From an uncultured Bacilli bacterium (lineage in GTDB: Bacteria; Bacillota_I; Bacilli_A; RF39; UBA660): a stretch of DNA of 64,000 nucleotides. The DNA lies in assembly GCA_934096235.1 (NCBI GenBank), contig CAKOLO010000001.1, positions 124,001 through 188,000 of the forward strand, in the 5' to 3' direction. This document shows, piece after piece, positions 23,845-34,324 of this stretch (its first letter is position 1; every line of letters begins with the position of its first letter). The position numbers were made by a program, and so were the translations under genes. The notes beneath the pieces were generated by a model. That model did not search any database, was not told the DNA's origin, and saw nothing but the letters and a program-made list of their open reading frames with translations.

Positions 23845-25158
23845 ATGAAAAAAAGAAGAAAAAGAAAGATTAAGAAAAGATTAAGGTTTAAACCACCTTT
23901 CTATATATTATTATCTTTAATAATAGCTTTTCTTATAATAAATAAATTAGAAATATTTAGTATATTCAATATTAAATATATAGAAGGTATAGAATTTAAT
24001 AATAATGAATTTAAGATACATTTAAGAGAAAACACTGATTATTCATGTATTCTTACATCTAGTAATAAACCACCTGATATAAACGATAAAAACTGGGTTA
24101 AATCAGAAAATAATATATGTACAATCAAATATACCAATAATTATAATAATTTATATATCAAAAATGATAAAAAAATACTATATAATAATGAACATCTAGA
24201 ATACTTAAATGTACTTAGTGATACCTTTTATCCAACATACAAAGAATCACAAGAACTACCAATTATATATATAGGAAATAAAAAAGAAATATCCATAGAA
24301 GTAAATAATGAATACCTAGAATTAAATAATTTAAAAGTTAAACCCATTAAAAGTGGTAAATCTACTATAGAAATAGAAGGTTTAGAAGTAAATGAAACTA
24401 TTAAATCAATCACTTCAAAATATTATGTACCTACTACATCTCTTACTAGTAAAGAAAATATTAGTTGTGATAAAGTATCTGAAACAGAAAATGATTTATT
24501 AGATGAAATATTAAAAGGAAAAGTTAATGAAGTTGGTAATAAAACAAGAGCTGGTGTTATAGAAGCAGCAAGATTCTTAACTCTACACTTTCCATATAAA
24601 ATAGAATATTTTTATGAAAATGGTAGACTTGGAACTAACAAAATAGATGGCGAAGGAAGATATTATCATGAAGGACTTTATTTAAATAGTAGTAGATACT
24701 CTTCTATTTCTAAAAGTGGAAGTGGTCCTAAAGCATGGGGATGTAAACTTTATAGTAGTCCAGTTAAAGAAAAAACAAATAATGGTTTAGATTGTAGTGG
24801 ATTTGTAAGTTGGACATTATTAAATGGTGGTTTTAATCCAGGAGACTTAGGAGCAGGATTCACAAGTACAAGAAATTTAACAGACCTAGGCAAACTTAAA
24901 AAAACAACAAAATCTTTAATAGAATCTAACAAAATAAAAGCAGGAGACTTAGTACATAACTATGAAGCAACTGGTCATATTGGAATAATTATAGGAATAG
25001 ATGATGATAACTATTATGTAGCTCAAGCAATATGGTATGATGACAATGGTGTTACTGTTACTAAAATATCTAAATCTTATATGCCAACTAAATTTCCACA
25101 TGTAGTCTTAATGGATTCATATTATAAAGAAGATGGAAAATATACTGAAATGTGGTAA
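23845..25158 (+). CDS. Second NlpC/P60 cell-wall peptidase (tandem paralogue)
   Basis: 437 residues, same plan as the previous gene: a very basic head (KKRRKRKIKKRLRFK) plus membrane helix, extracellular beta region, then NlpC/P60 with Cys in GLDCSGFVSW and His in ATGHIGIIIG. Shared words (LLDEILK, KTRAGV, EAARFL, DGEGRYYH, VLMDSYYKEDGK) show a tandem duplication. The Ig-like part is more eroded than in its partner. GAGGTGA ribosome site; co-transcribed; terminator just after. Confidence 0.85.
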   Translation: MKKRRKRKIKKRLRFKPPFYILLSLIIAFLIINKLEIFSIFNIKYIEGIEFNNNEFKIHLRENTDYSCILTSSNKPPDINDKNWVKSENNICTIKYTNNYNNLYIKNDKKILYNNEHLEYLNVLSDTFYPTYKESQELPIIYIGNKKEISIEVNNEYLELNNLKVKPIKSGKSTIEIEGLEVNETIKSITSKYYVPTTSLTSKENISCDKVSETENDLLDEILKGKVNEVGNKTRAGVIEAARFLTLHFPYKIEYFYENGRLGTNKIDGEGRYYHEGLYLNSSRYSSISKSGSGPKAWGCKLYSSPVKEKTNNGLDCSGFVSWTLLNGGFNPGDLGAGFTSTRNLTDLGKLKKTTKSLIESNKIKAGDLVHNYEATGHIGIIIGIDDDNYYVAQAIWYDDNGVTVTKISKSYMPTKFPHVVLMDSYYKEDGKYTEMW

Positions 25159-25162
25159 ACAA

Positions 25163-25185
25163 AAAAGAGGATCAAATCCTCTTTT
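25163..25185 (+). terminator. Terminator between convergent genes
   Basis: AAAAGAGGAT, CAA, ATCCTCTTTT. Confidence 0.75.
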
Positions 25186-25193
25186 AATATGTA

Positions 25194-27620
25194 TTATTCT
25201 TCTCTAAGTACTGCTCCACACATCTTATTAAGTGTTCTAATTATAGCATCTAACTTAGTATTAATTTCTTCACTAGTTAAAGTAGTATCTCCTGAATCAA
25301 AAGTAACTCTTAACATTATAGATTTTTTACCTTCAGGTATTTGGTTACCTCTATATTCTTCAATAAACTTAATACTACTAGCTTTACTTCTAATATATTT
25401 AGTCATTTCAGCCCAAGTAATATTTTCATCTACTATTAAAGATAAATCTTTTTCAACTGATGGAAGAACTGGTATATGTTTAAATTTATTAGTTCTAGAT
25501 TCAAGTGGTACAAATTTATCACTATCTATTTCAAATACAGCAGCATTTGTTCTTTTAATTTTAGCATCATTCATTGTTTTAACACTTAATAGTCCTATAT
25601 AACCAATAATTTCATTATCTCTCTTAATAGCTAAATATGCATTTATATCAGCCCAACTTGGTTTATCACATTCAGTACTAAAAGTTAATTCTTTCATATG
25701 AGTATATCTAGCAAGATTTTCAACAACACCTTTTAATTCATAGAATATTTCTTTAGGATCACTGCCAACTATAGATCCAGTTAACATCTTTTTCTGTATT
25801 GGTAAAGTCTCATCTTCACTTGATTCATGATATTCACCTTTACTAAATACCTGAGCCATTTCAAACATTCTGAAACTATCAAAATATCTTAAATTTTTGC
25901 TTATTGCTTCTAACATACCAGGAACTAAAGAACTTCTTAAATATGCTTCCTCTGGTGATGGTGGTGTTGCAAGTTTAATACTTTCTTCTTTATTAATAAA
26001 AGCAGCATTAATATATTTTTCATTTATCCAAGGATAAGTAAATATTTCATAGAATCCACATCTACTAGATAAATATTCTTTAATTCTAGTTTCAAGCAAT
26101 ACCTTATTTTGAAGTACTGCATGATCTATACTAATAGTAAGTGGTTGTGCTTCAAAACTTTCAAAACTTAAAAGTCTAGCTATATCACCCATAACATCAT
26201 CTTTTAATGAAACGTCTCCAGTACTTCTATAAGTTGGAACAACTACACTATATAATCCATTCTTATAATTTACTTCATATCCAAGACGAGTAAGTACACG
26301 AGTAATAGTTTCTTTATCTATCTTTTTACCAAGTCTAGTATTTAAAAATTCTTCACTTACATCTATCTTTTCATTTTTTGTTTTAACTGGATATACATCA
26401 TTAAATGCAACTACTTTAGATTCTGGGAATATTTCTTTGAATAATGAAAGTGCTAAGTTAAGTCCTTCATCTACTCTTTGTGTATCAATATTCTTTTCAT
26501 AACGTATTGATGCATCAGTTTTTTCATCAAATCTTTTACCAGTCTTACGAATAGTTTTAGCTGTAAAATTAGCAATTTCTAGTACTACACTAGTAGTTTC
26601 AGGAAGAATTGAATCTTTCTTACCACCACGTATACCAGCAAGAGCCATTGCATCATTAATATCGCTTATTACAAGGTCATCAGTAGTAAGTTCTATAGAA
26701 TTATTATCAAGTAATAATAATTTTTCACCTTCACGAGCATTTCTAACTATTATTTTATTTCCATCAACATGTGTTTTATCAAAAGCATGTAATGGTTGAC
26801 CAACAGCCATCATAACATAATTAGTAATATCAACTATAGCATTAATTGGTCTCATACCACCCTTAATAATAGCAGATTGCATCCATAATGGGCTTCTCTT
26901 TTCATATACATTATCTATTTCTACAGCAACATATCTTTGACATTTAGAAGCATCTTCTATCTCTACGTCATACTTTGGTAGCTTACTATCAATTTCTACT
27001 TTCTCAATTGGTTTTAAATCTACATCATAGATTGCACTAAGTTCACGAGCAATACCATAGTGTCCCCATAAATCAGGCCTATTAGTAAGTGACTTATTAT
27101 CTATTTCAAGTACAACATCCTTCATATCAATAATCTCAGTTATACTTTGTCCAGGATAACAATCTATTCCAGCTAAATCAACGATTTCTTCAGGATCTTT
27201 AGGAGGAAAAATATTTTCTAAATAAACTTCTTCAGCTCCACAAATCATACCATAAGAATCTACTCCACGTACTTTAGAATCTTTAATCTTCATAAGTTCG
27301 CTTTCGCCATGCCAATAAACTTCAGCACCTGGTTTGCACACAACAACCATTTCTTCTGGATATAAATTACATCCACCACATACGATTTGTTTTATTTCAC
27401 CATTACCTATATCAACTTTACAAACTCTTAATTTATCAGCATTAGGATGTTCATTAACTTCTACAACTTTACCAACTATAATATCATGAAACTTTTCTTC
27501 AGTATTTTCATATCCTTCAACTTCAACTGTTCTTAAAGTTAAATCTTCAGTCATTTGTTTTGTAGTTACATTTTCAGGTAAATCAATATATTTTTTAACC
27601 CAATTTAATGATACTTTCAT
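25194..27620 (-). CDS. pheT: Phenylalanyl-tRNA synthetase beta chain
   Basis: 808 residues, full length. Order: tRNA-binding OB domain near the N terminus (about 40-150; VGKVVEVNEHPNADKLRVCK), B3/B4 editing domain, B5 domain, catalytic-like core and C-terminal ferredoxin-fold anticodon-binding domain (from about 715; PVLPSVEKDLSLIVDE). Forms the alpha2-beta2 enzyme with PheS, whose gene ends 13 bases upstream. Expression is set by the T-box leader before pheS. Confidence 0.96.
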   Translation of the reverse strand: MKVSLNWVKKYIDLPENVTTKQMTEDLTLRTVEVEGYENTEEKFHDIIVGKVVEVNEHPNADKLRVCKVDIGNGEIKQIVCGGCNLYPEEMVVVCKPGAEVYWHGESELMKIKDSKVRGVDSYGMICGAEEVYLENIFPPKDPEEIVDLAGIDCYPGQSITEIIDMKDVVLEIDNKSLTNRPDLWGHYGIARELSAIYDVDLKPIEKVEIDSKLPKYDVEIEDASKCQRYVAVEIDNVYEKRSPLWMQSAIIKGGMRPINAIVDITNYVMMAVGQPLHAFDKTHVDGNKIIVRNAREGEKLLLLDNNSIELTTDDLVISDINDAMALAGIRGGKKDSILPETTSVVLEIANFTAKTIRKTGKRFDEKTDASIRYEKNIDTQRVDEGLNLALSLFKEIFPESKVVAFNDVYPVKTKNEKIDVSEEFLNTRLGKKIDKETITRVLTRLGYEVNYKNGLYSVVVPTYRSTGDVSLKDDVMGDIARLLSFESFEAQPLTISIDHAVLQNKVLLETRIKEYLSSRCGFYEIFTYPWINEKYINAAFINKEESIKLATPPSPEEAYLRSSLVPGMLEAISKNLRYFDSFRMFEMAQVFSKGEYHESSEDETLPIQKKMLTGSIVGSDPKEIFYELKGVVENLARYTHMKELTFSTECDKPSWADINAYLAIKRDNEIIGYIGLLSVKTMNDAKIKRTNAAVFEIDSDKFVPLESRTNKFKHIPVLPSVEKDLSLIVDENITWAEMTKYIRSKASSIKFIEEYRGNQIPEGKKSIMLRVTFDSGDTTLTSEEINTKLDAIIRTLNKMCGAVLREE

Positions 27621-27633
27621 ACTTTTATACCTC

Positions 27634-28671
27634 CTACTTAAATTGACTTAAGAATCTTAAGTCTGCACTATGGAATAATCTAACATCATCTACTCCATAT
27701 CTCATCATAACTAGTCTATCAAGACCAATATTTATATAGAATCCTGTCCATTCTTCTGGATCTAGTCCTGCACTTTTAAGTACATTAGGATGTATTACAC
27801 CACCTGGCATAACTTCAATCCATCCATTATGATTACATACTTTGCATCCCTTGCCACCACAAACTAGACATTCCATATCTATTTCATATCCAGGTTCAGT
27901 AAATGGGAAGAATCCTTCTCTCATACGAGTATTAATTTTTCTTCCAAAAACTTTTTCAAGTATAGTTTGAATCATAACAACTCCTTCAGAGAATGAAATG
28001 TTTTTATCTACTATTAAAGCTTCATATTGGAAAAATGCTCTTTCATGTCTAGCATCAGTATTTTCATTTCTATAAACTCTACCAGGATATACAAATCTAG
28101 CTGGAGCACCATGTTTAAGTAAATATCTAACACTTCCACCAGTTAAGTGTGGTCTTAAACATAATCTTTCACATCCACTTTTATCTTCAGTACCTTCTAC
28201 CCAAAATGTATCCATAGATTGACGTGCTGGATGATCTTCTGGGAAATTTAAATTATCAAATGCATACTTTTCACTACTTATATCATCTTCACTATAAACT
28301 TCAAATCCTAATGATAAGAATGCTTGATTTAAATCATAACACATTTGAGTTATAGGATGTAATGCCCCTTTATTAATCTCAGTTCCAGGTAAAGTTAAAT
28401 CAATAGGACTATCAAGTACACTTTGAAGTGATAATAATTCATCTTGTTTCTTTTGGTTAGCTTCTGCTACTACTTTTTTAATTTCAGTAGTAATCATACC
28501 TATTTCACGTCTTTCATCAGGTTCTAAACTACCCATAGATTTCATTATTTCAGTAAGCTCACTCTTTTTACCAGTTAACTCTTTCATAACTTCTTGAAGT
28601 TCAAGAGTAGTTTTACATTCATTAATTTTCTTTAAGCTGTTTTCTTTAATTTGCTCTAATTTTTCTTTCAT
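27634..28671 (-). CDS. pheS: Phenylalanyl-tRNA synthetase alpha chain
   Basis: 345 residues. N-terminal coiled coil that touches tRNA, then the class II catalytic core: the FPEDHPARQSMDTFWV region, motif 2 (RVYRNENTDARHERAFFQ), the four-Cys cluster in ECLVCGGKGCKVCNHNGW, and motif 3 (GLDRLVMMRYGVDDVR). AAAGGAAG ribosome site. First gene of the pheST operon. Confidence 0.96.
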   Translation of the reverse strand: MKEKLEQIKENSLKKINECKTTLELQEVMKELTGKKSELTEIMKSMGSLEPDERREIGMITTEIKKVVAEANQKKQDELLSLQSVLDSPIDLTLPGTEINKGALHPITQMCYDLNQAFLSLGFEVYSEDDISSEKYAFDNLNFPEDHPARQSMDTFWVEGTEDKSGCERLCLRPHLTGGSVRYLLKHGAPARFVYPGRVYRNENTDARHERAFFQYEALIVDKNISFSEGVVMIQTILEKVFGRKINTRMREGFFPFTEPGYEIDMECLVCGGKGCKVCNHNGWIEVMPGGVIHPNVLKSAGLDPEEWTGFYINIGLDRLVMMRYGVDDVRLFHSADLRFLSQFK

Positions 28672-28691
28672 AACTTCTTCCTTTCTTATAT

Positions 28692-28911
28692 AAAAAAATA
28701 GTGTTCATCCATAAAGGACGAATCACTATTAAATCCGCGGTACCACCTTTGTTCTAAATATTTAGCACTCTATAGAATAACGCTCATCACGATTTGACTC
28801 AGTTATTGAAATTCATGAATATAGTTCTAATAATAGCTCTCAGTCAATGGCTATTAATTCCTGTATAGAGTTTTATATCACTACTGTGGTAACCTCTTTG
28901 TCAACAAAACT
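28692..28911 (-). promoter_or_regulatory. T-box riboswitch controlling pheST
   Basis: The - strand carries the T-box sequence AGGTGGTACCGCGGAT (28733-28748) and then a terminator hairpin (AATAGTG / CACTATT with T run, 28692-28731). An upstream bulge region reads GAATTTCAA, giving a TTC (Phe) specifier. Uncharged tRNA-Phe should bind and allow read-through into pheS. Confidence 0.92.
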
Positions 28912-28917
28912 ATTAAA

Positions 28918-28946
28918 ATTATACATCTTATTTTTATAGTTGTCAA
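28918..28946 (-). promoter_or_regulatory. Consensus promoter of pheST
   Basis: TTGACA, 17-base spacer, TATAAT: a perfect match. Confidence 0.88.
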
Positions 28947-28947
28947 A

Positions 28948-31900
28948 CTATTCTGTTCTAAGTGCTTCAACTGGATCTTTACGACTAGCCATTTTAGATG
29001 GAATTATACCAGCTATTAATGTAAGAACAACACTAAGTACAATAAGAAGTACTGCTCCTACAAATGGAAGAGTTGCAAGATTACTAACACTTATAAAGTG
29101 TTCAATAACTATATTTATAGGTATACATAATAATAATGTAATTCCAATACCAAATATACCTGATATAAGTCCTTCTATAAATGTTTCAGCATTAAATACA
29201 TGAGATATATCACTTTTACTAGCACCAACAGCCCTTAAAATACCAATCTCTTTGGTTCTCTCAAGAACACTAATATATGTAATAATAGCTATCATAATGC
29301 TAGAAACAACAAGTGAAATAGATACAAATGCTATTAAAACATAACTAACAGTATTTACAACTTTTTTAACAGAAGACATAAGTATTCCAGTAGTATCAGT
29401 ATATTTTATCTCTTTATCTTCTTTATTACTACTTTTCATTTTTTCATTATATTTATCTAAATATTTAATAAAATTCTCTTTAGAATCAAAAGAATTAAAG
29501 TAAAATGATATCATCGTAGGTTCTTCTAAATCTTGATATCCTAAATTAATAAGATTATTTGAATAACTTGATTCTTCTTTAGTCATCATGGAAGACATAA
29601 GTCTTTTAAGCTCATCTTCATCTAAATTAAACTTAAAAGCACCAGCTATTTTAGATGAGTCTACATTAAATGCATTAGAGAATTTACTAACTAAATTTCC
29701 AGTTAAGTTTCCTACTTCAGTAAGTATATTCTTTTGCATAGAAGCTTCAGTCATCTTACTTGAAAGTCCTTCACTAGTAGTAATTATTGCTTCACTAGCC
29801 ATATAGTTTTCAGTAACACTAGTACTAACATTATCATCAAGATAAGCTCCAATATTTGTAGCATCTCCCACTATTAAACCATTTTGTGATGCAACTCCAA
29901 CATACATTTGTAAGTATCCAACTAATAATTTTTGATAAGTACTTTTAAATACATAACTTGGTATTACATAAGATTCTTCTAAAGATTTAAATATTTTATA
30001 AGAATTATCATTATTCATATATGAATTAACTATATTATCAATATCCTTCATATATATAACAGGTTTATCATTTTCTTTCTCTAAAGGATTATTTTTATAG
30101 TTAGATAACATTCCACTTATCAAATCAGTAAGACCATTCATAAAGTTTCCTTTAGCTGTACTAGTATCTACTGTTATATTATTAGATATCTTATTCATAT
30201 AATTAGTTGTTGTATTTTTAATATCATTTTGATCTATATTAACACCAAAAGCACTTTTTAACATATCCTCATCAACACTAATCATATCTTCAAAGTTTAA
30301 ATTAGATTTCTTGTTTTGATCATCAAACTTCTTATTAGAAAATACATCAGTATCTTCCCTATATAATTGAGTTTTAACTATCTTACTATTTTTAGCATAA
30401 TCCACTATATGATATATTAATTCTTTTTTATAAGCTACTCCTGGATTTAATGATTTAGATGTAACACTTTTTTTAGGAGCAACAACACCAACAATCTTCA
30501 AATCTTCACTTTTATTATATAATTCCTTCATATACTTTGTATCATCACTCATGTCTTCATATGTTTGATATTTAGAATTATACTTATATACATCACTTTG
30601 ATTTATAAGTTTTAACTTAATATTCATTAAATCATCGTATGTAAATTTATATGCTTCATGATTAATTTTAACATCTTCACCAGACATAACTTTAGTAATC
30701 ATATCAGTAAGTTCATCCATATCTCTAAGCCCAAGAGAATATACAAGTAAATCAGATATTGAATACGGATCAGACAAAACTATAACCATTTCATTATACT
30801 TTTCTGGCCATTTTCCTTTCAAAACATCATATTGACTATTAAGTTTATCAATATCATCTATCATTTGAGTAAATACACTTGAAAATGCTGAAATAGACAT
30901 TGTCATACTAGAACTATACATAGTACTCATAAGTGAACTAGGATTAAGTTTAGTTAATTTATTATTAACATCTATTGTATATATATTAGGACTTACACTA
31001 TAACTATATTTAATACTAGATATATCTTTCATTATAGAATTATCTTCTTTTTCATAATAATTTTTAAAACTTTTAAGATCGTTTACAGACATACTACCAA
31101 ACATATTAGTCATATATTGTTTTTCTTCTACAATGCCTTTTTTACCTTCTTCGCTAGAATCCATCATTGATAAAAATAAAGATGTCATATCAGTAGAACT
31201 GCTTGTTAGAGTAAGAGGATATGATGATAATGTATCTTCTTGAATACTGTCTATATAATTTTGAAAACCATTAGAAAGAGCGAGTATCAAAGCAATACCA
31301 ATAATACCTATACTGCCAGCAAATGATACTAAAACAGTTCTTCCCTTCTTAGTCATTAAATTATTAAAAGATAGCCCAAGTGCAGTCATCAAAGACATAG
31401 AAGTTTTATGATTACTTTCATCAGTCTTTATAGTTTTAGTTTTACTAGGTTCATATGGATTAGAGTCATCAGTAATCTTTCCATCTTTTAATTTTATTAT
31501 TCTAGTACTATACTCTTTTGCTAAATCAGGATTATGTGTAACCATAATAACTAGTTTTTCTTTAGAAACATTCTTTAATATTTCCATTATTTGTACAGAA
31601 GTTTCAGAATCTAATGCACCAGTAGGCTCATCAGCAAGTATTATATCAGGGTCATTTACTAAAGCACGAGCTATCGCAACTCTTTGCATTTGCCCTCCAC
31701 TTAATTGACTTGGCTTTTTATTAATATGTTCTTTTAAACCTACTTTAATAAGTGCTTCTTTTGCTCTTTCTTTTCTTTCATGAGAAGAAACGCCTGATAA
31801 TGTAAGAGCTAACTCTACATTAGAAAGTATAGATTGATGACTAATTAAATTATAACTTTGAAATACAAATCCAACTCTATAGTTTCTATAAGCATCCCAA

Positions 31901-32127
31901 TCTCTATCTTTATATAATTTAGTACTTATACCATTTATTATTAAGTCACCACTAGTATATTGATCTAAACCACCAATAATATTTAAAAGTGTTGTTTTAC
32001 CACTACCTGAAGGACCAAGTATAGATGCAAATTCACATTTTCTAAAAGATAAACTCACACCATCAAGAGCTTTTTGTTTAAAATCATTTAATTCATAACT
32101 CTTTTTAATGTTCTTAAGTTCTAGCAT
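28948..32127 (-). CDS. ABC transporter, ATPase fused to FtsX/MacB-type permease
   Basis: 1059 residues. ATPase at the N terminus (Walker A GPSGSGKTTLLNIIGG, signature LSGGQMQRVAIARALV, Walker B DIILADEPTGALDSE, then VTHNPDLA). One membrane helix follows at about 265, then an unusually long extracellular region (about 290-890) rich in Met/Ser/Asp, then three C-terminal helices with the FtsX motif (LERTKEIGILRAVGASKSD). The second ATG after GGAGGA is taken as start (spacing). A one-chain exporter or envelope mechanotransmission pump; substrate unknown. Lies downstream of the LiaF/DUF4097 pair. Confidence 0.88.
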   Translation of the reverse strand: MLELKNIKKSYELNDFKQKALDGVSLSFRKCEFASILGPSGSGKTTLLNIIGGLDQYTSGDLIINGISTKLYKDRDWDAYRNYRVGFVFQSYNLISHQSILSNVELALTLSGVSSHERKERAKEALIKVGLKEHINKKPSQLSGGQMQRVAIARALVNDPDIILADEPTGALDSETSVQIMEILKNVSKEKLVIMVTHNPDLAKEYSTRIIKLKDGKITDDSNPYEPSKTKTIKTDESNHKTSMSLMTALGLSFNNLMTKKGRTVLVSFAGSIGIIGIALILALSNGFQNYIDSIQEDTLSSYPLTLTSSSTDMTSLFLSMMDSSEEGKKGIVEEKQYMTNMFGSMSVNDLKSFKNYYEKEDNSIMKDISSIKYSYSVSPNIYTIDVNNKLTKLNPSSLMSTMYSSSMTMSISAFSSVFTQMIDDIDKLNSQYDVLKGKWPEKYNEMVIVLSDPYSISDLLVYSLGLRDMDELTDMITKVMSGEDVKINHEAYKFTYDDLMNIKLKLINQSDVYKYNSKYQTYEDMSDDTKYMKELYNKSEDLKIVGVVAPKKSVTSKSLNPGVAYKKELIYHIVDYAKNSKIVKTQLYREDTDVFSNKKFDDQNKKSNLNFEDMISVDEDMLKSAFGVNIDQNDIKNTTTNYMNKISNNITVDTSTAKGNFMNGLTDLISGMLSNYKNNPLEKENDKPVIYMKDIDNIVNSYMNNDNSYKIFKSLEESYVIPSYVFKSTYQKLLVGYLQMYVGVASQNGLIVGDATNIGAYLDDNVSTSVTENYMASEAIITTSEGLSSKMTEASMQKNILTEVGNLTGNLVSKFSNAFNVDSSKIAGAFKFNLDEDELKRLMSSMMTKEESSYSNNLINLGYQDLEEPTMISFYFNSFDSKENFIKYLDKYNEKMKSSNKEDKEIKYTDTTGILMSSVKKVVNTVSYVLIAFVSISLVVSSIMIAIITYISVLERTKEIGILRAVGASKSDISHVFNAETFIEGLISGIFGIGITLLLCIPINIVIEHFISVSNLATLPFVGAVLLIVLSVVLTLIAGIIPSKMASRKDPVEALRTE

Positions 32128-32227
32128 ACCCATTCCTCCATAATAATATTTTACATATTAAATTATATCAAATTGTATAATCAATGTAAATTAAACATAA
32201 AACATTTACATATTATATTTATTCAAA

Positions 32228-32251
32228 ATAAAAAGTAGAATTCAATCTACT
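32228..32251 (-). terminator. Terminator after the DUF4097 gene
   Basis: On -: AAGTAGA/TCTACTT arms with a TTTTTATTTT tail. Confidence 0.6.
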
Positions 32252-32253
32252 TA

Positions 32254-33057
32254 TTATTTAGTCTTTAGTGTTACGTTTCCTATGCCACCATCTATTAATA
32301 TAGATTTAGAAGACTCTTTATTATTTCTATAATTAGAACTAATTTTTTCATCATTGATAGTTATATTTCCAATACCTTTATCAATTTCAACAGTATAATC
32401 ATCTAAACTACTATCAATTTCTAAATAAATGTTTCCGATATTAATATCAAAATCACTTTTACCAAATAAATTGCCTTCGAATCTAAAATCGCCAACGTCA
32501 CCATCAAATTCTAAATTACTCACTTGAGAATCTAATAGTTCTATATTGCCAACTCCATTTTCAACCTTAATTTCTTCAGTGACACTTAAATTATTAAATG
32601 TAATATCTCCAGCTCCACCATCTATTTCTAAATATATAGAACTTAAATCATCAGCATCTATATTACCAGTACCAGAGTCGATATAAATACTATCAAATAT
32701 TTTATCTTTTGGTATTGTTATTGTTATACTATTATTAAAATTTATAAGTTTCTTTTCTTTAATAATAATTTTATCTTTATCAATAGCACAACTAATATTT
32801 TTATTATTAGTTTCTATAGAAAACTTTTCTCCAGTTACTATTTTTAATTTACTAGTTTTTAATTTAATTTCCATGGAGTTTATTTCTTGTTCTTTAGTTT
32901 CAGTATAAATATATGTACTCTTTTCATCATATAATCTAGGTTTAAAAGAATTAATTACATCTTTAACAAAAAATACCATACCCCAAATAACACTAACTAT
33001 TATAAATATTGCTAAAGCAATCGCAAAATATTTTATTAATTTTTGGCCTTTTGTCAT
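32254..33057 (-). CDS. Membrane-anchored DUF4097-like beta-repeat protein
   Basis: 267 residues. One N-terminal membrane helix (about 9-31), then a right-handed-helix-like series of short beta repeats with DGGAGDITFNN, VENGVGNIELLD, FDGDVGDFRFEG, IDKGIGNITIND and IDGGIGNVTLKT (the G-x-G-[DN]-[IF] ladder). This is the DUF4097/putative adhesin fold, often linked to envelope-stress operons. The start overlaps the LiaF-like stop by ATGA. Exact role unknown. Confidence 0.8.
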   Translation of the reverse strand: MTKGQKLIKYFAIALAIFIIVSVIWGMVFFVKDVINSFKPRLYDEKSTYIYTETKEQEINSMEIKLKTSKLKIVTGEKFSIETNNKNISCAIDKDKIIIKEKKLINFNNSITITIPKDKIFDSIYIDSGTGNIDADDLSSIYLEIDGGAGDITFNNLSVTEEIKVENGVGNIELLDSQVSNLEFDGDVGDFRFEGNLFGKSDFDINIGNIYLEIDSSLDDYTVEIDKGIGNITINDEKISSNYRNNKESSKSILIDGGIGNVTLKTK

Positions 33058-33707
33058 TTAATTTCTACTCCGCCAAATATAGCACTTCCATTAACATATA
33101 AAGTTATTTTATCTTTCTTTTCTTTAGCCTTTGTTTTATCAGTTACACCACCAAATATTGAAGTTGATTTTATTTCAACTTTTAAATCTTCTGGAATAAG
33201 TATATTAACTCCACCAAATATAGCAGCAGCCTCTATTACACTTCCATCTTTAATTTTAGCATTTCTAAGATCTAAAGTAATACCACCAAATATACCATTT
33301 ACAGTAGCTCCTTTAAAATCTTGACCATCAAATTTTACTGTTTGTCCACCAAAACAAGCACAAAATTCACGTTCTTTGTTATTAGTTCCTTCCTTAACTT
33401 TACCACCAAATATAATAGAAAGTCCTATAAATACAAGTATAAGTGGTAACATTAATTTCCATACGATATCAAAACTAATCATATCTTGACATACAAGTAG
33501 TAAAACCACACCAACTACTAACCAAATAATACTACCAAGTTTCTCATCATCAGCAATAATTCCATTAATCGCAGGAATAATAATAAATAAAGTCCACCAT
33601 CCATCAAAGAATACATTAATATTAGTAATTCCAAATGAATTAAGACCAATAATTAAACCAACTATTATAAATAAGATTCCAATTATAACAGTATTTACCT
33701 TTTTCAT
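33054..33707 (-). CDS. LiaF-like membrane protein with C-terminal FGG ladder
   Basis: 217 residues. Four N-terminal helices (LiaI/LiaF-type: FIIVGLIIGLNSFGI, IIWLVVGVVLLLV), then a C-terminal cytoplasmic beta domain with FGG at regular steps (CFGGQTVKF, IFGGITLDL, IFGGVNILI, IFGGVTDK, IFGGVEIK). In Bacillus, LiaF restrains the LiaSR cell-envelope stress system. The ATG at 33707 has GAGGTGA in front; the 33728 start has not. The histidine kinase/regulator pair sits 1.5 kb upstream on the same strand. Confidence 0.8.
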   Translation of the reverse strand: MKKVNTVIIGILFIIVGLIIGLNSFGITNINVFFDGWWTLFIIIPAINGIIADDEKLGSIIWLVVGVVLLLVCQDMISFDIVWKLMLPLILVFIGLSIIFGGKVKEGTNNKEREFCACFGGQTVKFDGQDFKGATVNGIFGGITLDLRNAKIKDGSVIEAAAIFGGVNILIPEDLKVEIKSTSIFGGVTDKTKAKEKKDKITLYVNGSAIFGGVEIK

Positions 33708-33750
33708 ATCTTTCACCTCTATATTCATTATACTATATTTTTAAATATTT

Positions 33751-34314
33751 TTATATAATTTCTAAATGTTCAAGTAATATTTGTATTCCTAAAAGAATTA
33801 ATATTATACCACCAGTAAGTTCAGCAACATTTTTATATTTACTACCAAATTTATTGCCAATATAAACTCCAATTATAGAAAGTATAAATGTAATAATACC
33901 TATCATTGGAAAAGTAAATGCTGCATTTTTACTCCCATATGCACAAACATATGCAATACCTACTACTAAAGCATCTATACTTGTAGCAATAGACAATACA
34001 AACATTGTTTTTACACTTAAATCACTATCAACACTTTCTTCCTTAGAACGTGACTCAATTACCATCTTACCTCCAATAAAAGCAAGTAATACAAATGCTA
34101 TCCAATGATCTACACTTGTTATTATATGTTCAAATGCATCTCCTAAAAAGAATCCAATCGTAGGCATCAATGCTTGAAAAACACCAAACCATATACCAAT
34201 CTTTATTGCATCATTAACTTTAATTTTCTTTAAAGATAGTCCCTTACATACACTCACCGCAAAAGCATCAGCAGCAAGTGACACACTAATAAGTAATATT
34301 TCTAAAAAATTCAT
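33751..34314 (-). CDS. mntP: Manganese efflux pump MntP
   Basis: 187 residues, six helices. SLAADAFAVSVCKGL (first half) and SIATSIDALVVGIAY (second half) hold the paired acidic metal-site residues of MntP/YebN. Exports Mn(II). GGGGGT precedes ATG 34314. It nearly abuts the CDF exporter gene upstream, so the two likely share a transcript for metal efflux. Confidence 0.9.
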   Translation of the reverse strand: MNFLEILLISVSLAADAFAVSVCKGLSLKKIKVNDAIKIGIWFGVFQALMPTIGFFLGDAFEHIITSVDHWIAFVLLAFIGGKMVIESRSKEESVDSDLSVKTMFVLSIATSIDALVVGIAYVCAYGSKNAAFTFPMIGIITFILSIIGVYIGNKFGSKYKNVAELTGGIILILLGIQILLEHLEII

Positions 34315-34324
34315 AAAATACCCC

